Assembly (NCBI RefSeq): GCF_018304945.1
Contig: NZ_JAGQEE010000003.1
Span: 248,001-312,000, forward strand
Length of the DNA stretch: 64,000 nt
DNA from: Collimonas humicola
Lineage (GTDB): Bacteria; Pseudomonadota; Gammaproteobacteria; Burkholderiales; Burkholderiaceae_D
Direction of reading: 5' to 3'
Shown here: piece after piece, positions 38,575 to 50,383 of the stretch
Position numbering within the stretch: the first letter of the stretch is position 1
Layout of the letters: every line of letters starts with the position of its first letter
Translations under genes and position numbers: made by a program
Notes under the pieces: model-generated
What the model was told of the DNA's origin: nothing
Database searches by the model: none
What the model saw: only the letters and a program-made list of their open reading frames with translations

Positions 38575-38587
38575 TGAATATTACTCA
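38575..38587. promoter_or_regulatory. Putative MetR box between metR and queH
   Basis: TGAATATTACTCA fits TGAANNTNNTTCA with one mismatch and is identical to the box before metR except one base. A further inverted repeat ATGAAAA/TTTTCAT lies at 38595-38616. It suggests that the genes downstream belong to the methionine regulon. Confidence 0.6.
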
Positions 38588-38689
38588 TAAAACCATGAAA
38601 ACATATCCATTTTCATGAGGCCAAACCGCGGGCGATAATGCTGGGTTACATAGTCCGGCGAGGGCGGGCGCATTTCATGGAGAGTTCTC

Positions 38690-39361
38690 ATGGCATCCAC
38701 AACCGAACGCAAGCCGCTGGCCTTGCCCGGCGGGCACAAGAAGGTGCTGCTGCATTCCTGCTGCGCTCCCTGTTCGGGCGAAGTGATGGAAGCCATTCAG
38801 GCGTCCGGCATCGACTTCGCGATCTTCTTTTACAACCCCAACATCCATCCGCTGAAGGAATACGAACTGCGCAAGCAGGAAAACATCCGCTTTGCTGAAG
38901 AATTTGGCATTCCCTTCATCGATGCCGATTATGATCGCGACAATTGGTTTGAACGCGCCAAAGGCATGGAAAATGAACCGGAGCGCGGTATCCGCTGCAC
39001 CATGTGCTTCGACATGCGTTTCGAGCGCACGGCGCTGTATGCCCATGAACATGGTTTCCCGGTTATCACCAGCTCGCTGGGTATCTCGCGCTGGAAGAAC
39101 ATGCAGCAGATTAACGATTGCGGCGTGCGTGCAGCTTCGCACTATCCGGACATGCTTTACTGGGAATACAACTGGCGCAAAGGCGGCGGGTCGGCGCGCA
39201 TGATCGAGATCAGCAAGCGCGAGAACTTCTATCAACAGGAATATTGCGGTTGCGTCTACTCTTTGCGCGACACCAATCGGCACCGCCTGGAAAGCGGTCG
39301 TGAACGCATCCAGCTGGGCGTGAAGTTTTACGGCGATGAAGATGCTGCGGCCGAAGACTGA
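38690..39361 (+). CDS. queH: Epoxyqueuosine reductase QueH
   Basis: Final step of queuosine synthesis in tRNA, reducing epoxyqueuosine without cobalamin. 223 residues. HSCCAPCSG places Cys24, Cys25 and Cys28; CTMCFDMR and [10 protein letters not shown] supply the other cysteines that bind the iron-sulfur cluster and metal centre. [15 protein letters not shown] is also typical. It is a non-homologous replacement of QueG, which needs B12-type cofactors in some organisms. Following metR and a MetR box is unusual company for this gene. Confidence 0.93.
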   Translation: MASTTERKPLALPGGHKKVLLHSCCAPCSGEVMEAIQASGIDFAIFFYNPNIHPLKEYELRKQENIRFAEEFGIPFIDADYDRDNWFERAKGMENEPERGIRCTMCFDMRFERTALYAHEHGFPVITSSLGISRWKNMQQINDCGVRAASHYPDMLYWEYNWRKGGGSARMIEISKRENFYQQEYCGCVYSLRDTNRHRLESGRERIQLGVKFYGDEDAAAED

Positions 39362-39370
39362 GTTTCGGCC

Positions 39371-39625
39371 ATGTCTTCAGGAAACGCCTGCGTAGTCGAG
39401 ATGGATTTGCTACCCGCGCAGCCTCCGGAAATCATTCAGCGGGTCAAAATTACGCGCTACAGCATTGCACGTCGCTATGGGCGTGTCCGTACTGCGAGCT
39501 CCCGCGCTGAGATGGAGGCAGGCCCGCAGCTGCCCCTCTTCTATGCCGCCAGCCTGCTGCTGGCTATCATCGCCGTCGTTGCTCGGTACCGTCGCCAAGA
39601 GGCCGCGGCAACGACGCCCCTCTGA
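39371..39625 (+). CDS. Hypothetical small protein with one membrane segment
   Basis: 84 residues, 10 bp after queH. The only visible structure is a hydrophobic stretch LFYAASLLLAIIAVVARYR near the C-terminus. No family recognised, and the ribosome binding site is weak. It may not be a real gene; apart from it the interval between queH and the MetF-like gene is empty. Confidence 0.3.
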   Translation: MSSGNACVVEMDLLPAQPPEIIQRVKITRYSIARRYGRVRTASSRAEMEAGPQLPLFYAASLLLAIIAVVARYRRQEAAATTPL

Positions 39626-39646
39626 TTTACAAGGTATCGAGCTGTC

Positions 39647-41101
39647 TTGAGTAAATTAAAACAGGCGCTGAACGAAAGACGCTTCGTCTGCGTGCTAGAG
39701 GTCGTGCCTCAACAGTCCCCTGCGCGCTTGGTCGCGCTTGAGCAAATCGTGCGACGCGGGCACCTGGCAGGCTGGCCGTTACTGCCAGCCTTCGCCGATC
39801 GTGTCGGCCCGCATTCGGACTTGAGCCCCTTGGAAGGCGCCGGGGCATTCGGGGATCCAGCCTCATCCTTGCTGCACTTTTCAGGCAAGGATCGCGAGCG
39901 CGCAGACTTGCTGCTCCAGATGGAGTCGATGAAGGCTCGTGGCCTGGAGCAATTGTTGCTGCTCAGTGGCGATCGCTTGCCAGGCCACCATCCTGATCAG
40001 GCGCCAGTGCGCTATCTGGAGTCGGTGCCCGCGCTGCAGATCGCCCGTGAGCACTGCCCCGACTGGCTGTTGGGCGCCGCATTGAACCCGTTCAAGTACC
40101 GCGAAGAAGAAGGCGGCGCACAATATCTGAAGGGGCAGAAAAAACTTCTGGCCGGCGCTGATTTCTTTACCCTGCAACTAGGTTTCGACGCCGCCAAACA
40201 TATTGAAGCCCAGACCTGGATGCGCACTCAGGTACGAATGAAACCCATGCTGGCCTGTGTGACGCGCCTGAGCGACAAGCGCGCGGCCGTTCTGCAGGCC
40301 GTGCCCGGCATCGTCATCACCGAATCCATGCGCGAGCTGCTGGGCAGGGAGCAGCAGGTATCCCAGGCCTACGCCAGCGCACGAAGCCTCGAGCGCATGG
40401 CCCTGCAGATAGTGGGCCTGCAATTGATGGGCTATGCCGGCGTTCATGTGTGCGGGGTGCATACGCTGGACGAACTGCTGTCGCTGGAGCATGCGATCGC
40501 TGAGCAGCGGGACAGCATGACCTCACTGACCGATTGGATCGAACGATGGCATGCAAGTTGGCAGATGCCTGGGGCGCCCCAGGTATGCTTCGTCCCCGCA
40601 ATCGGCGCCTGGGAAATGGGGCAATCCGATGTCGCCGCCACGCCCCGGGAGCGCCTGCGATACGCGCTGCTCTCTATGGTACATGGCCAGCTCTTCAGTC
40701 GCACGGGATGGTTCAGCAGAGCTTTGGGCTGGAGCATGAGGCGCCCGATCTGGAAGGTCGGCGTGGCTGCGGATGCGCTACATGCTGTCGAACGGACGGT
40801 CAAACGGCCGCTGGTCGGCTGTGATACCTGCGGCAGCTGCCGCTTGCAGGAGACCCTCTACGTGTGCCCCGAGACATGCCCTAAAGGCCTGGCGAACGGC
40901 CCCTGTGGCGGCACCCGGCTCAACCGTTGCGAATTTGCCGACCGCGAGTGCGTGCACAGTGTCAAATACCGGATTGCCAAATCTGCCAATCAGTTACCTG
41001 TGCTGGCGCAGACCTTGATTCCTTGCATCGAAGCGGGCAACAGGCACCGCAGTTCCTGGCCTGAATGGTTCGAGCCGGAAGATTCGACGCCAGGGCGCTG
41101 A
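39647..41101 (+). CDS. MetF-like methylenetetrahydrofolate reductase with C-terminal Cys-rich domain
   Basis: 484 residues, TTG start. The first 290 resemble the (beta-alpha)8 barrel of 5,10-methylenetetrahydrofolate reductases (FVCVLEVVP near the N-terminus, LLLSGDR, QLGFDAAKH, CGVHTLDE). The C-terminal part from about 390 has CDTCGSCRLQETLYVCPETCPKGLANGPCGG, a Cys-rich domain found in MetV-like partners (landmarks CGSCRLQ, CPKGLANGPCGG). The fusion suggests a self-contained reductase with its own cluster. Its place between metR and mesD indicates a role in methyl-group supply; the exact electron donor is unknown. Confidence 0.75.
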   Translation: MSKLKQALNERRFVCVLEVVPQQSPARLVALEQIVRRGHLAGWPLLPAFADRVGPHSDLSPLEGAGAFGDPASSLLHFSGKDRERADLLLQMESMKARGLEQLLLLSGDRLPGHHPDQAPVRYLESVPALQIAREHCPDWLLGAALNPFKYREEEGGAQYLKGQKKLLAGADFFTLQLGFDAAKHIEAQTWMRTQVRMKPMLACVTRLSDKRAAVLQAVPGIVITESMRELLGREQQVSQAYASARSLERMALQIVGLQLMGYAGVHVCGVHTLDELLSLEHAIAEQRDSMTSLTDWIERWHASWQMPGAPQVCFVPAIGAWEMGQSDVAATPRERLRYALLSMVHGQLFSRTGWFSRALGWSMRRPIWKVGVAADALHAVERTVKRPLVGCDTCGSCRLQETLYVCPETCPKGLANGPCGGTRLNRCEFADRECVHSVKYRIAKSANQLPVLAQTLIPCIEAGNRHRSSWPEWFEPEDSTPGR

Positions 41102-41311
41102 ATCGAACCTCAGAGCATGATAGCCGGCCAGGTAGCAATGGGCCCCGCCGGGTAGCCCGGACTGATAAATAAGGCCGTCGGCAAACCAAGGGTGATCGCC
41201 ATCCCGTCCCACTTAGATAGTGCCACTTCGGCTCCGGCGCCAGGAGCATTCGGGGAGATGGCAAGGCTCTCGATTGATTGCGGCGTAAAAGAGGGCCGCG
41301 GAGGTCAACGC

Positions 41312-41821
41312 TCAAACCGGACTATGCGCGGCGAGGTTGCAGTATTGTCCTTTGTAATACAGCAATGGCTGCGTAGCAGCAGCTTCTTGCAGGTTTAATG
41401 CTTTCACTTCACCAATCACGATCAGGTGATCGCCTGCGGCGTGTTCGGCATGAATTTCGCAATCAAGCCAGTGCAGGCTGCCGACAATGATCGGATTCCC
41501 CAGCGGCGATTCCTGCCATTCGATTCCGAGCCACTTGTCCGTGCCTCGCCGAGCGAATTGGTTGGAAATCCTGGCTTGCTCATCTGACAGGATATTCACT
41601 GCGAATCGACCTGCCTGGCGAATTTTTGGATAGCTGGCCGAACTGGTCATTACGCTAAATGACACCAGCGGCGGACTCATCGACACGCTATGGAACGACT
41701 GGCAGGTGAAGCCAATCGGCTCGCCATCCATGTGTGACGTAATCACCGTGATACCGGATGCGTAGTGCCCCAGCGCTTCGCGAAAGCGCAATGGCTCGAT
41801 AGCAGAACTGGAAAGTGGCAT
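41312..41821 (-). CDS. Flavin reductase family protein
   Basis: 169 residues. FREALGHYASGITVITS and GFTCQSFHSVSMSPPLVSFSV (landmarks ASGITVIT, MSPPLVSFSV) are the FMN-binding pattern of the HpaC/DIM6 family of NAD(P)H:flavin reductases, and HLIVIGEV near the end fits too. Such enzymes supply reduced flavin to partner oxygenases. Located downstream of mesD on the same strand, with 191 bp between. It could feed the oxygen-dependent MesD/MesX methionine synthase; that is inference. Confidence 0.82.
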   Translation of the reverse strand: MPLSSSAIEPLRFREALGHYASGITVITSHMDGEPIGFTCQSFHSVSMSPPLVSFSVMTSSASYPKIRQAGRFAVNILSDEQARISNQFARRGTDKWLGIEWQESPLGNPIIVGSLHWLDCEIHAEHAAGDHLIVIGEVKALNLQEAAATQPLLYYKGQYCNLAAHSPV

Positions 41822-42012
41822 AGTAGGTACTAAATACTGAGTGCAGCTCGAAAGTGTTAAGGAAGGCCTGAAGTAGTCCGGTAGTTTTGGCTGACTTCAG
41901 CCCTGGCCAATGTTGAAAGCGAGCCATCGATCAAAGCCGGCCAAATCGCCCACGCCATTCTCCGCGTTTGGCCGTCGCGAGCAGCTCACGACGGCCATGT
42001 CCCGCCTCAGAA

Positions 42013-43041
42013 TTAGTTCGAGAGTTCTCTGCGGACGATTTCTGCACCGGCACTTAAAGCATTTAGCTTGCCTCTTGCCACTCGACGGGATAAGGGGGCC
42101 ATGCCACAGTTGGTGCAAGGATAGAGCTTGTCGGCATCGACAAACTGAAGTGCTTTTCTTAGGGTATTGGCCACTTCCTCGGGTGTTTCAACGGTGTCGT
42201 TTGCCACATCGATGGCCCCTACCATCACTTTTTTACCTCGAATGAGTTCAATCAGATCCATTGGAACATGAGAGTTGTGACATTCCAGTGAGACGATATC
42301 GATACTGGATTTTTGCAGCTTGGGAAAAGCTTCTTCATACTGTCGCCACTCTGACCCCAGCGTCTTTTTCCAATCAGTATTGGCTTTGATTCCATAGCCA
42401 TAGCAAATATGGACAGCAGTTTCACACTTCAGTCCTTCAATGGCCCTTTCTAATGTGGCCACACCCCAATCATTCACCTCGTCAAAGAACACATTGAATG
42501 CGGGCTCATCAAATTGGATGATATCGACACCAGCAGCCTCCAACTCGCGGGCTTCTTGATTGAGGATTTTGGCGAATTCCCAAGCCAGTTTTTCGCGACT
42601 TTTATAATGGCTGTCATAAAGCGTATCGATCATCGTCATGGGCCCCGGCAAAGCCCATTTGATGGGCTGCTTGGTTTGCTGGCGTAAGAACTTGGCATCT
42701 TCAACAAAGACCGGCTTTTGGCGAGCAACAGCACCAACGACCGTCGGTACGCTCGCATCATAGCGATCACGAATTCTGACGGTCTCACGCTTCTCGAAAT
42801 CAACGCCGCTGAGGTGTTCAATAAACGTAGTAACAAAATGCTGGCGCGATTGTTCGCCATCACTGACGATATCAATACCTGCGTGTTGCTGTTCCTGCAG
42901 TGACAAACGCAAAGCATCTTGTTTGCCCTCGATCAATCCCTCATCTTGCAATTTCCAAGGTGACCAAAGTGTCTCGGGTTGTGCAAGCCAAGAGGGTTTC
43001 GGCAAGCTGCCGGCAGTTGATGTGGGTAACAATTTTTTCAC
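42013..43041 (-). CDS. mesD: Core methionine synthase MesD
   Basis: 342-residue protein corresponding only to the C-terminal catalytic barrel of cobalamin-independent MetE, without the N-terminal folate-binding half. The zinc site is visible: HICYG (His211, Cys213), LECHNS around 252-257, and CTNCGMAPLSRR (Cys309). WALPGPMT and IIQFDEPAFN also match. Pairing with a DUF1852 gene identifies the MesD family, which in other bacteria makes methionine without folate and needs oxygen and MesX. The methyl donor is not known. Confidence 0.88.
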   Translation of the reverse strand: MKKLLPTSTAGSLPKPSWLAQPETLWSPWKLQDEGLIEGKQDALRLSLQEQQHAGIDIVSDGEQSRQHFVTTFIEHLSGVDFEKRETVRIRDRYDASVPTVVGAVARQKPVFVEDAKFLRQQTKQPIKWALPGPMTMIDTLYDSHYKSREKLAWEFAKILNQEARELEAAGVDIIQFDEPAFNVFFDEVNDWGVATLERAIEGLKCETAVHICYGYGIKANTDWKKTLGSEWRQYEEAFPKLQKSSIDIVSLECHNSHVPMDLIELIRGKKVMVGAIDVANDTVETPEEVANTLRKALQFVDADKLYPCTNCGMAPLSRRVARGKLNALSAGAEIVRRELSN

Positions 43042-43068
43042 AGTAGATGACCTTATGTTTTTGATTCT

Positions 43069-44052
43069 TCAAAGAGCGCAATTAACGGACCACTGCTCAA
43101 GACTAGCTTGGTATGGTTTGATAAAGTTCTCCTCAACAAACCTTCCCTGCTCAATCGCCAGCCGGCTACGCTCTTCCCGATCATAGACAATGCGAGTTAA
43201 TGAATAATCCTGGTGCTTCAAACTTGGTCGATAGGATTTTCCTGCTGGAGAATTCGCGTTGTAAATTTCAGGCCGGTAAATCTTTTGGAAGGTATCCATC
43301 GTGCTGATGGTGCTGATAAGCTCAAGATTGGTGTAATCACCCAGCAAATCACCAGCAAAATAAAAAGCCAAGGGCGCGGCGCTATTCGGAGGCATGAAGT
43401 AGCGAACCTTCAGCCCCATTTTTTTGAAATATTCGTCAGTTAAAGAATATTCATCTTGCTGGTATTCAACGCCCAATATAGGATGCCGATTTTCAGTCCG
43501 ATGATAAGTCTTGCTACTCGAAACACTCAGACATATCACGGGCGGCTTATTGAAATGATCTTTGTAAGTGTCTGAATTCACGAAGCACTTGAACAGCTTT
43601 CCATGCAGGCTTCCAAAATTATCTGGCGTGCTGAATTCGGGCTGATTCTTGGAGTGCTCCAGCAACAGCACGCTAAAGTCATAATCTCGCACGTAAGAGG
43701 AAAAATTATTCCCTACGATGCCATCAATGCGTTCGTTGGTTTTTCGATCAACAATATTCGTCTTCAATATTTCAATCAAAGGAAGGGCATTGCCACTGCT
43801 TTCACCATCAATATTCATCTCAACGGAAATGATTTCAAGTTTGACGGTATAGCGATCGCCATTGGGATTATCCCAATGCGCCAAGGCATTGAAACGATTG
43901 TCAATCATCCTGAAGGTGTTGCACAAGTTCTCTTGGCGACTCTCTCCCCTCGCCAAATTAGCAAAGTTGGTTGTGATACGCGTATTGTCTGAAGGACGAT
44001 AGTCTTCATCGAAACAAATGCTCTTGATGGCAAATGTGAACTCTTTACTCAT
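43069..44052 (-). CDS. mesX: MesX (DUF1852), partner of MesD
   Basis: 327 residues beginning MSKEFTFAIKSICFDEDYRPSDNTRITTNFANLARG (landmarks FDEDYRPSDNTRITTNFANL), the distinctive DUF1852 start. It is required for MesD activity in bacteria where the pair has been studied. It lies 27 bp upstream of mesD on the same strand, so they form an operon. The reaction it performs is unknown; no cofactor motif is visible. Confidence 0.88.
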   Translation of the reverse strand: MSKEFTFAIKSICFDEDYRPSDNTRITTNFANLARGESRQENLCNTFRMIDNRFNALAHWDNPNGDRYTVKLEIISVEMNIDGESSGNALPLIEILKTNIVDRKTNERIDGIVGNNFSSYVRDYDFSVLLLEHSKNQPEFSTPDNFGSLHGKLFKCFVNSDTYKDHFNKPPVICLSVSSSKTYHRTENRHPILGVEYQQDEYSLTDEYFKKMGLKVRYFMPPNSAAPLAFYFAGDLLGDYTNLELISTISTMDTFQKIYRPEIYNANSPAGKSYRPSLKHQDYSLTRIVYDREERSRLAIEQGRFVEENFIKPYQASLEQWSVNCAL

Positions 44053-44853
44053 TGTGATCTGGCGCCCTAATTTCTGAGATAAAACCTGCGGTTATTTCTT
44101 GCTTTTTTCAGTACTTGCCAGCGTTTTTGTCTGGTTTTTTGATTCAGCAGTCTTGACATCGTCGAGAGCGGAGACGAATTTTATGCTGCGCCATCGATGA
44201 ATAAAAATGATTTGATCTCATAGAATCATTAGCTATGCTCATAATTCAATGTGCGGTCGACTGCAGAAATCTCTGTCCCGCAGGATTCTCTGAATCTCCT
44301 GGCTGTCGTGAAGGCCGCTTCATTCAAGAGCAGCTATCTTCATCTTCAAGTGTGGCCTATCTCCAAGACGGTTACGTGTCAGTGGCAACAAACAGAAGCG
44401 ACGGCTATGTTTTCTCGACAGTGAAATGTCACAACTAATGCTTGAAAATATGGTGTTACTTCAAAGTGCTCTCGGTCTGATTAGGTCGTGTCAGATTTCT
44501 CTCGGACACTCACGGTGTTCTGCTTGGAGTGCTTAGGCAGCCCGCTTAGCCTGCGCGGTATGGAAGTTGTTGCTGCTGTGGAGGTTACAGATCGAGTTCG
44601 TCGACGCGCAGCGCTATATAACCGACGACGATACCAACGCCCGCTGCGCATTGATCATCCGGTGTGAGTAATGCGAGAACCTCTAAACAATCATCCCGCA
44701 TATAAGGGGGCTGAACGTTCAGCCTTGGGCGCTGAAGGTTCAGAGAATATTTTTCAATTTGGCGACATTTTTCTTCGTCGGCAGGGCCCCCATGCATTGT
44801 CGGACGTCCGCTTATTGCCCTCAATGGTCATGCTCCGCGCCGTCAGTGTCAGG
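44053..44853. other. 800-bp interval with no confident gene
   Basis: Holds the mesX promoter (AT-rich, 44053-44240) and a region at about 44480-44720 that looks like a scar of lost DNA: short coding-like fragments in several frames (for example CAAGVGIVVGYIALRVDEL on the minus strand) but no complete gene or clear IS end. Frames at 44235 and 44671 have no recognisable product. Confidence 0.45.
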
Positions 44854-46116
44854 TCAATTAGACGCGATCTGCGCGCGATCCAATATTGCGTGCAACAAGA
44901 CATTGCAACCAGCCTCGAGATGCTCTGGCTTGGCATCTTCGATTTCGTTATGGCTGATCCCGTCTTTGCAAGGCACAAAGATCATGCCAGAGGCTGCCAA
45001 CCGGGCGACATAGATTGCATCGTGACCAGCGCCGGAGACCACGTCCATCGTGGAATAACCAAGCTCGGAGGCCGCTTGCCGCACGGCAGCAACGCAATCT
45101 GGATGAAATGGGCAGGGAGGATAATGTGATACGCGCTTAATCTTGATCTCAAGTCCGGTTTCTTTACGCAGTTTCTCGATAAACGACAACATCTCGTCGT
45201 GCATTTTATTTAGCAAAACTTCGCTGACATTGCGCAAATCGACGCTGAACTTGACCTGCCCTGGAATCACATTGCGGCTGTTCGGAAAATTCTCGATGAA
45301 GCCTACAGTGCCGCGTCCGTAGGGCGGATAACGATGCGCAATATTTACTGTTTCCTGCATGATCTTTATAGCTGCTTGCAAAGCATCCTTGCGCAGTGGC
45401 ATCGGGGTCGGGCCTGCGTGCGCCTCCATCCCCGTGACTTCGCAGTCGTACCAGGAAAGGCCAAGCACCGCAGGAACCACACCGATCACTTTACCGGCAT
45501 TTTCCAATACTGGCCCTTGTTCGATATGCGCTTCGAAATAAGCCCCAACCGGATGTTGCCCTGGTTGCTCGTCGCCGATATAGCCAATACGCTCAAGTTC
45601 GTCATGTACACTCTTGCCTTCAGTATCCCTGGCCGCGTACGCATGTTCCAAAGTGAAAGCGCCACAGAACACGCCTGAGCCCATCATCACGGGAACAAAG
45701 CGCGATCCCTCTTCATTGGTCCAAATCGCGACTTCAATCGCCGCCTGTGTTTGGATGTTTTTTTCATTCAGTGTACGAACTACCTCCAGAGCCGCCAGCA
45801 CACCATAATTGCCATCGAATTTTCCACCTGTGGGCTGAGTGTCGATATGACTACCTGACATGATCGGCGGCAACGTCTTGTTGAGACCGTCCCGCCGCAT
45901 GAACACGTTTCCGATTTTGTCGATGGTGATATGCAAACCGGCTTCCCTGCCCCACGAAATGACCAAGTCGCGGCCTTGTTTGTCCAGATCGGTCAAAGCC
46001 AGACGTTTAACGCCGCCTTTTGCTGTCGCCCCGATCTCGGCGAGTGCCAGTAGGGAGTACCACAGGCGCTCACCGTTTATTGTCAATGTGTCGGTATCCA
46101 TTCTTTGCAATCCCAT
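44854..46116 (-). CDS. N-carbamoyl-amino-acid / N-carbamoyl-beta-alanine amidohydrolase (M20 family)
   Basis: Zinc- or manganese-dependent hydrolase of 420 residues that opens the carbamoyl group left by hydantoinase, releasing an amino acid or beta-alanine, CO2 and ammonia. Metal ligands are visible in SGSHIDTQPTGGKFDGNYG, in TNEEGSRF, and in HIEQGPVLE; GHDAIYVA near the end supplies the last His. A start six codons on, at 46101, is also possible. Third gene of the transporter-hydantoinase operon. Whether the natural substrate is a pyrimidine or a hydantoin product cannot be told. Confidence 0.88.
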   Translation of the reverse strand: MGLQRMDTDTLTINGERLWYSLLALAEIGATAKGGVKRLALTDLDKQGRDLVISWGREAGLHITIDKIGNVFMRRDGLNKTLPPIMSGSHIDTQPTGGKFDGNYGVLAALEVVRTLNEKNIQTQAAIEVAIWTNEEGSRFVPVMMGSGVFCGAFTLEHAYAARDTEGKSVHDELERIGYIGDEQPGQHPVGAYFEAHIEQGPVLENAGKVIGVVPAVLGLSWYDCEVTGMEAHAGPTPMPLRKDALQAAIKIMQETVNIAHRYPPYGRGTVGFIENFPNSRNVIPGQVKFSVDLRNVSEVLLNKMHDEMLSFIEKLRKETGLEIKIKRVSHYPPCPFHPDCVAAVRQAASELGYSTMDVVSGAGHDAIYVARLAASGMIFVPCKDGISHNEIEDAKPEHLEAGCNVLLHAILDRAQIASN

Positions 46117-46210
46117 CTTTTAACTTCATCTACGCAGGCGTTGTGCCTGCTATTTATGTATTAAATGCACGTCATCACGGAAAAGGGATCGAGATAGACC
46201 TCTTGGCCAG

Positions 46211-49125
<2,915 letters not shown>

Positions 49126-49355
49126 AATGATGATGAAAATTGTTTTTGTGAATTTGCAATTTTTTTCAACATTTAGCAATTGGACGCGTCTTAAAAAAAT
49201 ATCCGAGTAAAACCATGCCGCTATATCTATTGCAATATGCAAAAAATATCCCGCATTTTTAAGAAGCATCAAGTTGGCTCACTGACTCGCCACTGGCCTG
49301 CTCCCCAACATGAGCTTCATAACGCAGTAGGGGCCGATTCGCAAAAGAACGGACG
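49126..49355. promoter_or_regulatory. Promoter region of the hydantoin operon
   Basis: 230 bp upstream of the NCS1 transporter, AT-rich in its first 130 bp. It should contain the operon promoter. No regulator gene sits next to it, and no clear operator is seen. Confidence 0.4.
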
Positions 49356-49797
49356 ATGAAGAAGCGACTTGCTAAAGAACAGATCATTGAATTTTTGAAG
49401 GAAGCCAATACCGCTTTATCGATAAAGGAGCTGTGCCGCAAGCACGTCTTCTCGGAGACATCGTATTAATCATGCTTGCCGGGGGGCGGCGTTTCGGTTG
49501 CCGGCGGACTCATACCTTGTTGCAACGAGAAGGCTGGGCCATCAATGTCAAACGCGTCTACAGGCTTTATTGCAAAGCTGGCTAAGCGGTAAGAAAGCGT
49601 CGCTGCATACAGATCATATTTACGCAACTCGGTAAGGCAACCCAGAACGCGTAAATCGAAATTTTTAGTCGACGGTTTCGTGAAGAATTCCTCAATGATC
49701 AATGGTTCTCGACGCTGAACGAGGTGGCCGCTTTCATTGAAATGTGGCGACAGGATTTCCACCGGCGTCAGCGCTCGCGCAGACTGTTTCCTGAACA
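49356..49797 (+). pseudogene. Degenerate IS3-family transposase
   Basis: Starts MKKRLAKEQIIEFLKEANTALSIKELCRKH (landmarks EQIIEFLKEA, IKELCRKH), the classic OrfA helix-turn-helix, and hits a stop at 49467-49469. Further on RRFGCRRTHTLLQREGWAIN-VKRVYRLY and EEFLNDQWFSTLNEVAAFIEMWR are pieces of the OrfB integrase core in shifting frames. Large parts of OrfB, including most catalytic residues, are missing. It is therefore a dead copy between the hydantoin operon and the T6SS locus. Confidence 0.82.
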
Positions 49798-50383
49798 CCG
49801 GCATGATTCAGCGGTGCGTTTTAACTATTGCATGTATCGGCGACGCATGCTTGCCCAGCGAGCGACCGATATCGCTTAGCGACTGGCCATCTTTGCGTCT
49901 CTACCACAACAACAAATCAGACAATTGACTCTTGAGTCATTCGCTTTTTATGCAATTCACATGTGACCAGGACCCTAAGCGCTGCGTGCAATTAGTGAAA
50001 AATTTCGAGCTGAACATCATTGTTCGCATCGTTCGCTTTCATTTTCTCGAATGTGTTTCGACCAAAAATAACACGTCGAAAAACGCACTTGATGAACAAT
50101 GACATTGCTTAACATTTCATGACTTTTGCTCGATAAAAATATTTGCAAACAATAGTGAAATCGAGACTTGTCTTATCGCTAATTTGATTTGACTGTGGAA
50201 TTATCTGCTGGCATATCTAGTGAGAAATAATTTGAGAAAAAAAAGAGATTAATCATTTTTGAAATTCGATGAAGAGCCGTGAAATGCACACGGCGTTAGC
50301 AAAAATTCTTCTCGTTATTCGGCACAATTTCCGTCCCCACTGCGGTGCCACGCAGAAAAACAAAACAAAGCAGGTCCCTCACG
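49798..50383. promoter_or_regulatory. AT-rich region upstream of the T6SS genes
   Basis: About 590 bp without a credible gene. TGACTC-TT-GAGTCA at 49926-49939 is a perfect 14-bp palindrome. TTTCGAC (50056-50062) and GTCGAAA (50075-50081) form an inverted repeat with a 12-bp spacer. Both are candidate regulator sites for tssH onward. No sigma-54 type promoter was found. Confidence 0.45.

Noticed and set aside
40962-41315. Minus-strand frames after the MetF-like gene
   Set aside because: Several short frames carry protein-like strings, but none has a start with ribosome binding site or a known family; the 41102-41311 gap is left unannotated.
44671-45129. Plus-strand open frame of 152 codons
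   Set aside because: Mostly antisense to the carbamoylase; no recognisable domain.
49798-50383. Sigma-54 promoter for the T6SS operon
   Set aside because: TGGCAT at about 50210 lacks the GC element at the right distance.
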